Program-made: the position numbers and the translations under genes
Assembly: GCA_944393455.1 (NCBI GenBank)
Contig: CALYAH010000115.1
Span: 1-21,937 of the forward strand
Length of the DNA stretch: 21,937 nt
DNA from: an uncultured Clostridia bacterium
Lineage (GTDB): Bacteria; Bacillota; Clostridia; TANB77; CAG-508
Direction of reading: 5' to 3'
Part shown: positions 17,501 to 21,937 of the stretch, in pieces
Position numbering within the stretch: the first letter of the stretch is position 1
How the letters are laid out: every line of letters starts with the position of its first letter
The notes under the pieces: generated by a model
What the model was told of the DNA's origin: nothing
What the model saw: the letters and a program-made list of their open reading frames with translations, nothing else
Database searches by the model: none

Positions 17501-18021
17501 TGGCAGAAAGTAATCAAAAAACACAAATGGTAAATATAACAAGTAGAGAATTAGGAAAAATGCAAAACTTAAAAGTAATTATTCAAAATAATTATTTAAA
17601 ATTTATAGAAGCTGACAAATATGAAGGAAACATTAGTACAAAATTAGATGGAATCTACTTAAATGATAATGGAGCAGGAAGACATTATATTAGTGGAAAC
17701 ATACAAATAAAAGAAATTGTGAATGGAAAAGAAACTATTAGCGAAACATTACCACAATTAACATTAAAAACATCAGATGGATTTGAGCAAAAAATGTATA
17801 TTCACGACTCAGGAAAAGGAAGTTATTATTTTGATACTTATATTGAAGATTTAGATACAACAAAACAATATTATATTGAAGCAAGTTTGACGAATCCAAA
17901 TAATGTAGGTAGTCAAAAAACCGAGATTTTGACAATACCTGCTAGAGATTTAGGAAATATTAAACAAGATAGTATTTTAGTAACAATTGAAAATAATAGG
18001 CTAGTATTCAAGAATCTATAA
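14599..18021 (+). CDS. Exported beta-N-acetylglucosaminidase (LytD/GH73-like) with six C-terminal repeat domains
   Basis: This 1140-residue protein has a signal peptide (hydrophobic core about 11-28, likely cleavage after SASA at 37). Residues about 45-335 are a glucosaminidase of the clostridial LytD type: YPGYKSALLKLKEEHPNW at the start, AIKYMMDPRNAL, SRIIQEQGNDGSG with the probable catalytic Glu, and NLFNIGASG. It cuts the glycan strand of peptidoglycan. An unusual segment, CPQCG followed by WYC, sits before the MDPRN motif and could bind metal or form a disulphide. From residue 343 come repeats in the same order as in the amidase: two type A (343, 474) and four type B (605, 740, 875, 1010). 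There is no sorting signal or C-terminal helix, so surface retention probably depends on the repeats. It is a single-gene transcript with its own promoter and terminator. Confidence 0.92.
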   Translation: MNGKIQQMSRFLVSFMLLVIVVSVIEYFIRNEVSASAYYSYDINGINESQYPGYKSALLKLKEEHPNWTFKLCYTGLDWQTVINNEWTGHGGSPKSLIYDTYTDEWLCPQCGTRKYDLSGRWYCASQEAIKYMMDPRNALTEQYIFQFQDLSSSVGDRDAVKKMTENTFLYNDSYIDTIMNAAKQNNVSPFHIVSRIIQEQGNDGSGPYVTGYVYNGRTVYNLFNIGASGGVGEYESGAKRAYEEGWFSLESSIMGGAKFIKENYINRGQTSLYFQKYNVVETGNLYNHQYMQNIEAARSEGLMTYNGYKASGIENSSFEFVIPLYKNMPQYASYRPNESYMGEINTNLTTMNLIESNGHKYISGDIEIAEWINDTCYTPKSLPELYLKSEDGTFSKKLYSYYKQGLTYYYDTIIDTLDVTKNYYIEAKLTSPRNAGTTEMKTQRVSFANKTLGTCANGELKAKDNLLKFTYVGTISTKVNGIELIENNGNIYIRGTADIKEIVNGVSYVPNGLPELYLKSTDGTFSKKMYRYQQNGNTYYYDTTIDDLDITKEYYIEATLVNQDNIGTAAQKTQVFTLEDKTLGLCNNNYVRIEDSKIKFTYQGIIETELQSINMQDNGAGRHYISGNIKISEIIDGKYTIPNILPELTLKTEDGFAQKMYLYHSGNGMYYYDTYIEDLDTTKKYYIEARLTNPNNVASEEQKTKKVVLPEIQLGKIGENKVFIQDSLLQYIDANLYVGNIQTKQTNISMQDNGAGRHYISGNIEISEIVEGVAKVPTTLPELNLKTVDGFTQKMYLYHSGNGSYYFDTYIEDVDKEKEYYIEASLTNPKNLAEEANKKQKISIASKELGVIKDKKAIIENNNLKFIDKDKYSGTITTKLDGIYLNDNGAGRHYISGNIQIKEIINGQSTICTTLPELKLKTADGFEQKMYIHDSGNGNYYFDTYIEDIDKTKQYYIEASLTNANNMAESNQKTQMVNITSRELGKMQNLKVIIQNNYLKFIEADKYEGNISTKLDGIYLNDNGAGRHYISGNIQIKEIVNGKETISETLPQLTLKTSDGFEQKMYIHDSGKGSYYFDTYIEDLDTTKQYYIEASLTNPNNVGSQKTEILTIPARDLGNIKQDSILVTIENNRLVFKNL
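15625..18018 (+). repeat. Six tandem protein-domain repeats in the glucosaminidase gene (2 type A + 4 type B)
   Basis: Units start at 15625, 16018, 16411, 16816, 17221 and 17626. Type A units are 393 bases; type B units are exactly 405. Bases 17233-17311 and 17638-17716 are 78 of 79 identical, marking a recent duplication or gene conversion. The 19-base block GAGCAGGAAGACATTATAT is exact in all four B units here and in two B units of the amidase gene. Confidence 0.92.
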
Positions 18022-18028
18022 AAAATGA

Positions 18029-18058
18029 AGAGAAGATGAAAAAGTCTTCTCTTTTTTT
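18029..18058 (+). terminator. Rho-independent terminator after the glucosaminidase gene
   Basis: AGAGAAGA (18029-18036) pairs perfectly with TCTTCTCT (18045-18052) around an 8-base loop and runs into a seven-T stretch, eight bases after the stop codon. Confidence 0.88.
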
Positions 18059-18062
18059 GCGA

Positions 18063-18090
18063 TTGACATCAAAGAAAAGTATGATATAAT
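18063..18090 (+). promoter_or_regulatory. Sigma-A-like promoter of the second glycan operon
   Basis: A consensus TTGACA (18063-18068), a 16-base spacer, then TATAAT (18085-18090), starting five bases after the upstream terminator. AAAGGAG (18105-18111) is the ribosome binding site for the ATG at 18117. This should be a strong promoter. Confidence 0.82.
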
Positions 18091-18116
18091 AAGAAAAAAA
18101 CAGTAAAGGAGAAATC

Positions 18117-18314
18117 ATGGACAAGGAAGTAGAGTTAGAAAGAGCGAAAATGAGAAACTACATTTTAGAAAAAGAAAATGAAATTTTATTAGGAAATATA
18201 GGAGCTCTTACAAATGAAAAAAGGGAATTATTAAAAGAGATAGAAGATTTAAAAAATTCTAAAATGTATCGTATAGGAAGTAAAGTAAATAGAATCATAA
18301 GGAGAAGTAAATGA
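18117..18314 (+). CDS. Small coiled-coil protein with a glycosyltransferase-tail motif
   Basis: This 65-residue protein has a Glu/Lys/Leu-rich heptad-like helix (about 3-47), then NSKMYRIGSK (47-56) and a basic end. The 'coiled coil + S-x-x-[WY]-R-[IL]-x-x-[KP]' pattern is known to me as a linker or tail in multi-domain glycosyltransferases of polysaccharide clusters. Here it stands as a separate gene, first in its operon, overlapping the GT4 gene by four bases (ATGA). It may be a split-off domain that oligomerises the GT4 enzyme or docks it at the membrane. The strong promoter, good ribosome binding site and coupled stop/start make it a real gene despite its size. No signal peptide or membrane span is present. 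Confidence 0.8.
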   Translation: MDKEVELERAKMRNYILEKENEILLGNIGALTNEKRELLKEIEDLKNSKMYRIGSKVNRIIRRSK

Positions 18315-19465
18315 AAAAAGAAATATCAGCTGAAACTTATCAAATGACAAATCCAGTGTTTAAAGGAAATATGGAAATGTTATTAGATTTAGATAATAAA
18401 ATAGAATTTGAGAACGATTTTGGAACTAAAAAGGGAGATAAAAAGAAAATAGCTGTTGTCTATGATATTGACGGATGGGCATTTTCTAACATTGCTAGAG
18501 AGATTAAAAAAAATCTATCTAATGAATTTGATGTTACAATTTTTCCGGTATCTGTATTTGATGATAATATTGTAAGGTTAGTATTGCTAGCAAACCAATT
18601 TGATTTAGTACACTGTTTGTGGAGAGGTTTATTATCTTGTTTAGATTATGAATATGCAAGAGGTTATATCTATAATATGGGATATACTTTTGAAGAATTT
18701 TATGAAAAATATGTTAAAAATATAAATTTTACAACATCTGTATATGACCATAAATTCTTAGATAAAGAATCATTTGAAACAACAAAGTCTTTTGCAAAAT
18801 ATGCTAAAAATTATACTGTTTCTTCTACAATCTTAAGAGATATTTATAATGACCTTGATTTAGATAAAAAACCAATGGCAGTAATTAGTGATGGCGTAGA
18901 TTTAGAAAGGTTTAAACCAGCTAATTTAGAAAGATTTCAAGCTGAAAAATTAGAAAATAGAAAAATAAAATTTGGATGGGTTGGAAATAGCAAATTTACA
19001 GATTCAGAAGGAGATACAGATTTAAAAGGTGTTAATAAGATTATAAAACCAGCGTTAGAAGAATTAATAAAAGAAGGATATCCAATTGAATTGAAATTTG
19101 CAGATAGAAACGAAGGATTGATTCCACATGATAAAATGCCAGAATATTATAATTCAATAGATGTCTATATTTGTGCGTCTAAAAATGAAGGAACACCAAA
19201 TCCAGTTTTAGAATCAATGGCTTGTGGAGTTCCGATTATATCTACTGATGTAGGGATAGTAAGAGATGCATTAGGAGAAAAACAAAAAGAATTTATATTA
19301 AAAGAACGTTCAAAAGAAGCTTTAAAACAAGCTATAATTAAATTATTAGAGGATAGAAAACAATTTGAAGAATTATCTAAAGAAAATTTAAAGCAAATTC
19401 AAGAGTGGAGTTGGCCAAAAAAATGTGAGCAATTTAAAGAATTTTTTAAGAAAAATTTGAGATAG
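18311..19465 (+). CDS. Family 4 glycosyltransferase (GT-B fold)
   Basis: This 384-residue protein has about 45 lead residues before the first strand (KKIAVVYDIDGWAF, 45-58). It then shows SDGVDLERFKP at 193-203, GWVGNS at 222-227 and the donor-site E-x7-E in NEGTPNPVLES (E293 and E301), followed by MACGVPIISTDVG, all typical of the C-terminal GT4 domain. No membrane segments are seen. The N-terminal domain lacks the GGAE/GG-x-x-R motif of many GT4 enzymes and has instead an acidic DIDGWAF loop, so its acceptor may be unusual. The start overlaps the coiled-coil gene (ATGA); the stop is 10 bases before the next gene. It probably adds a sugar to the glycan that the next two genes modify. Confidence 0.9.
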   Translation: MKKEISAETYQMTNPVFKGNMEMLLDLDNKIEFENDFGTKKGDKKKIAVVYDIDGWAFSNIAREIKKNLSNEFDVTIFPVSVFDDNIVRLVLLANQFDLVHCLWRGLLSCLDYEYARGYIYNMGYTFEEFYEKYVKNINFTTSVYDHKFLDKESFETTKSFAKYAKNYTVSSTILRDIYNDLDLDKKPMAVISDGVDLERFKPANLERFQAEKLENRKIKFGWVGNSKFTDSEGDTDLKGVNKIIKPALEELIKEGYPIELKFADRNEGLIPHDKMPEYYNSIDVYICASKNEGTPNPVLESMACGVPIISTDVGIVRDALGEKQKEFILKERSKEALKQAIIKLLEDRKQFEELSKENLKQIQEWSWPKKCEQFKEFFKKNLR

Positions 19466-19475
19466 AGGAGAAAAA

Positions 19476-20690
19476 ATGAATAAGATAGAAGTAAAAAATG
19501 TGGAAATTGAAAATAAAACAATAAAGGTAGATTACGAGGTTTCAAAAGAATTAGAATTATTTTTTAATTTAGACAATAAATTTAAAATAGAATATGGCGA
19601 AGATATGACAGATGTGCCAGAAGAAATTGCTATTATACCATTTATTAGTAATGTATTACCAATTATTTGGCTAACAAATTCATGTTTAGTTGTTAACAAA
19701 TTGGATAAAAATTATTATGAAAGTATACAAAAAACAAAAGAAGCTTTTCAAAATATATATCCAAATGTAAAATTTGAAGGAGAAATAAAAGTAAAAGAGA
19801 TTATAGAAACTAAAATAAAAAATGACAAAGAGGAAAATAAATCTGTTTTCTTTAGTGGAGGAATAGATTCCGTTTCTTCTTTGGTGTCTGTAATTAGCCA
19901 AAAGCCTTTGCTAATTACAATCTGGGGGACAGATGTATGGGACCACAATGAAGAAGGATGGAAGTCATTAAAAGATTTAGCAGTTGAATATTCAGAAAAA
20001 TTACAATTAAAGAATTTATTTATAAAAACTAATTTCAGAAAGTTCATTTATGAACATGTACTAACAAAAGAATTATTAGAAGGAAGAATTGATGATAGCT
20101 GGTGGAGAGGAATACAACATGGTATTGGATTACTAGGACATGTAGCTCCATATGCTTATAAATATAATATTACGACACATTACATACCAGCAACATTGAA
20201 TGTAAAATCACAAAAGGGAACAACTTGTGGTTCTTGTCCAGAAATTGATGAAACTGTAAAATATGCTAATTGTAATATTGTTCATGAAGGGTATGAAAAA
20301 ACTAGAATAGAAAAAGCAGCACATATTGTTAGATATTTTAAAGGACAAGGAAAAACAATGAAATTAAGAGTTTGCTATATGGATAAAGGGGACAAGCTAA
20401 ATTGTTGTGAATGTGAAAAATGTTACCTATCTATGATGGAAGTTCTAAGCGAAAAGGTAGATTTAAAAGATTGGGGATTTGATGTGGATGGAGAAACATT
20501 AAGAAATATCCCAAAATTCTTAAAAGAACATGCAAATCCAAGTCCAATTAATAAAGAAATTTGGATGGATATTAGAGAAAAATTTAGAGAAGACAAAAAA
20601 TATTGGAAAAAACAAAAGGATGTGAAATGGATATTAAGCTATAATCCATATCATAAAAGTTTAAAAGAAATATTAAGAGTAAAGAAATAA
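19476..20690 (+). CDS. PP-loop ATPase with QueC-like cysteine motif, glycan-cluster type
   Basis: This 404-residue protein has the PP-loop SGGIDS at 127-132 (ATP pyrophosphatase signature) after an N-terminal region of about 120 residues that I do not recognise. Downstream are TTCGSCPE (C251, C254) and a second cysteine group: C300, then CCECEKC giving C310, C313 and C316. The spacing C-x9-C-x2-C-x2-C is close to the zinc site of the 7-cyano-7-deazaguanine synthase QueC, but the rest of the protein and the operon do not suggest queuosine synthesis. PP-loop enzymes adenylate a carboxyl or carbonyl group and then add nitrogen or sulphur; the N-acetyl sugar amidotransferases of surface-glycan pathways are one precedent. 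It may make an amidated or thio-modified sugar. GAGGAG lies 5 bases before the ATG. The exact reaction is not known. Confidence 0.75.
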   Translation: MNKIEVKNVEIENKTIKVDYEVSKELELFFNLDNKFKIEYGEDMTDVPEEIAIIPFISNVLPIIWLTNSCLVVNKLDKNYYESIQKTKEAFQNIYPNVKFEGEIKVKEIIETKIKNDKEENKSVFFSGGIDSVSSLVSVISQKPLLITIWGTDVWDHNEEGWKSLKDLAVEYSEKLQLKNLFIKTNFRKFIYEHVLTKELLEGRIDDSWWRGIQHGIGLLGHVAPYAYKYNITTHYIPATLNVKSQKGTTCGSCPEIDETVKYANCNIVHEGYEKTRIEKAAHIVRYFKGQGKTMKLRVCYMDKGDKLNCCECEKCYLSMMEVLSEKVDLKDWGFDVDGETLRNIPKFLKEHANPSPINKEIWMDIREKFREDKKYWKKQKDVKWILSYNPYHKSLKEILRVKK

Positions 20691-20705
20691 AAGGGAGAAA
20701 AAAAT

Positions 20706-21803
20706 ATGAAATATGGTTTAATCATGTATAAAGATACAGAAAATATAGGTGACGATGTACAGACTTATGCGGCAGAAAGATATCTTCCAAGAGTAGACTA
20801 CATAATAGATAGAGATGCTGTTGCATCTTTTGTGCCAAAAGAAAAAGAATATGTTGCAACCATTATGAATGCATGGTGGATGAATAAAAAATTTAATTGG
20901 CCACCATCACCTTATATTTATCCAAAAATGATTTCTATGCATTTTTCTCATTATGATACTATTTATCATATTGATCAAAGGCACATAACAACAGGATATG
21001 GAAAAGAATACATGAAAAAACATGAACCAATAGGATGTAGGGATAGTTATACAAAAAACTTGTTAAAAGAAAATGGAATAGAATCCTATTTTTCAGGATG
21101 TATGACATTAACGTTAGATCGTTTTGAGGGAATCGAAAAGGAAGATTATATTTTATTAGTAGATGTAAAAGACGAAATCTATGAAAAAATAAAAACTATG
21201 ACAGATAAAGAAATAGTACGAATTACAAATAATAGAGATTCTAAAGAATATTCTAAATTTAGTTGGGAAACAAGAAGAAAATATGTAGAAGAATATTTGC
21301 AAAAAATTCAAAAAGCAAGTTTAGTAATTACTCCAAGATTGCATTCTGCACTTCCTTCTTTAGCTTTGCAAACACCAGTATTACTAATTGATTATAGTTT
21401 AAATAATGATAGAACAAGTGACTTTTTGAAATTATTGCATTATACAACAGAAGAAAAAATCTTAAAAGGAAAAATTAAGTATAATATTAATAAACCAAAA
21501 GCTAATAAAAAAGACTATTTGAAAATAAGAGAAAAACTAAAAGAGCAATGCCGTGAGTTTGTAGAAGAAGTAAAAGATAAAGAGCTAAATATCGACGAAT
21601 TACCACCAGTTGAACATTATGAAGAATTTGTAAAAAGAAGTGAATTTCAAAAAGGATTATTATTAGAAAGTTATCTTAACCTAAATGAGAAATATTTAAC
21701 AGAAGTTCGAGCTGCATGGGAAAGTAGTGATAATGGATGGGCTAACTATGAACAATTATGCAAAAAATTAGAGGAAAAGGGAATTAATTTATCAGATTTA
21801 TAA
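20706..21803 (+). CDS. Polysaccharide pyruvyl transferase family protein
   Basis: This 365-residue protein starts with a strand and NIGDDVQTYA (13-22), the opening motif of the polysaccharide pyruvyl transferase family (PF04230). GCRD at 110-113 and SYFSGCMTLTL at 127-137 (the S-G-x-x-T/L region) follow. The C-terminal half has TPRLHSALPSLALQTPVL (209-226), the family's R-x-H-x-x-x-x-x-x-x-x-x-x-P-x-L signature. Family members add a pyruvate ketal from phosphoenolpyruvate to a sugar; in Gram-positive bacteria such ketals often serve as ligands for surface-layer or wall-bound proteins. The last 100 residues are highly charged and helical and may be a protein-contact extension. AGGGAG lies 8 bases before the ATG. 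It is the last gene before the inverted MITE-like copy; no good terminator is seen. Confidence 0.87.
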   Translation: MKYGLIMYKDTENIGDDVQTYAAERYLPRVDYIIDRDAVASFVPKEKEYVATIMNAWWMNKKFNWPPSPYIYPKMISMHFSHYDTIYHIDQRHITTGYGKEYMKKHEPIGCRDSYTKNLLKENGIESYFSGCMTLTLDRFEGIEKEDYILLVDVKDEIYEKIKTMTDKEIVRITNNRDSKEYSKFSWETRRKYVEEYLQKIQKASLVITPRLHSALPSLALQTPVLLIDYSLNNDRTSDFLKLLHYTTEEKILKGKIKYNINKPKANKKDYLKIREKLKEQCREFVEEVKDKELNIDELPPVEHYEEFVKRSEFQKGLLLESYLNLNEKYLTEVRAAWESSDNGWANYEQLCKKLEEKGINLSDL

Positions 21804-21826
21804 TTAGAAAAAATTTCATTACGGTT

Positions 21827-21937
21827 TAGCTTTTATTAAAATTTATATTAGTTAAAAACACCGCGTAAGCGACCAAACGAGCTGAAAGCGAGTGCGATTG
21901 GAGCAACCTTCATTTTATTTTATACAAATAGGTTGCG
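21827..21937 (-). mobile_element. MITE-like element, copy 2, reverse orientation, cut by the window end
   Basis: Bases 21856-21907 match the reverse complement of 14406-14457 at 50 of 52 positions. The arm at 21827-21862 matches the reverse complement of the copy 1 right arm (14451-14486) at 26 of 36 positions without gaps. The inner stem-loop sequence is different, but GCAACC (21903-21908) and GGTTGC (21931-21936) still pair, keeping the shape. The far terminal repeat lies outside the window. Only 23 bases without visible features separate it from the pyruvyl transferase stop. Confidence 0.75.

Noticed and set aside
11088..18018. CRISPR-like or satellite reading of the regular 405-base repeats
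   Set aside because: The repeats are in frame, coding throughout, and vary by codon as a protein domain does; there are no short repeat-spacer units or cas genes.
14599..18021. Known wall-binding repeats (clostridial ChW, GW/SH3b, choline-binding, SLH)
   Set aside because: The units are about 130 residues with no conserved Trp pairs, GW dipeptides, SLH signature or choline-binding aromatic pattern, so none of these families fits.
19476..20690. Annotation as queC (7-cyano-7-deazaguanine synthase)
   Set aside because: The protein is much longer than QueC (404 versus about 220-230 residues), has an extra N-terminal domain and second cysteine pair, and sits among glycan genes rather than deazaguanine genes.

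Overview
The window is very AT-rich and uses the standard code (TAA, TAG and TGA all act as stops). It has strong AGGAG-type ribosome binding sites, tightly packed same-strand genes and sigma-A-like promoters. With two exported peptidoglycan hydrolases, this points to a low-GC Gram-positive bacterium, probably an uncultured or gut-type member of Bacillota/Clostridia. This is inferred from composition and gene families; there is no rRNA or marker gene. Every real gene is on the + strand.

Region 1 (1-9088) is one continuous operon for surface-polysaccharide synthesis, cut at its left end. It holds the tail of a membrane protein, a DUF6020-like multispanning protein whose first part is frameshifted, a second large multispanning protein (PTPS-related family), two sister GT2 glycosyltransferases, an O-antigen ligase/polymerase-like membrane protein, a GT4 glycosyltransferase and a third GT2. 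Gaps are 0-6 bases or small overlaps. The operon ends in a 372-base nested inverted repeat with a terminator-like hairpin at its centre.

Region 2 (9509-18058) holds two large exported cell-wall hydrolases: an N-acetylmuramoyl-L-alanine amidase (1040 aa) and a beta-N-acetylglucosaminidase (1140 aa). Between them, on the amidase transcript, is a GT-C-like membrane glycosyltransferase. The hydrolases have unrelated catalytic domains but the same C-terminal half: two copies of one repeat type (A), then four of a second type (B) with an exact 405-base (135-codon) period. I do not recognise this repeat. It is the most interesting signal here and may be a wall- or glycan-targeting module matched to the polysaccharide made next door. 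Both hydrolase genes have clear promoters, and the second has a clear terminator.

Region 3 (18063-21803) is a second glycan operon with its own promoter: a 65-aa coiled-coil protein, a GT4 glycosyltransferase, a PP-loop ATPase with a QueC-like cysteine motif, and a polysaccharide pyruvyl transferase. It looks like a glycan modification or decoration cassette.

A MITE-like repeat occurs twice in opposite orientations, at 14320-14486 and at 21827 to the window end. The two copies flank the glucosaminidase gene and the second glycan operon. No transposase, tRNA, rRNA or CRISPR array was seen.
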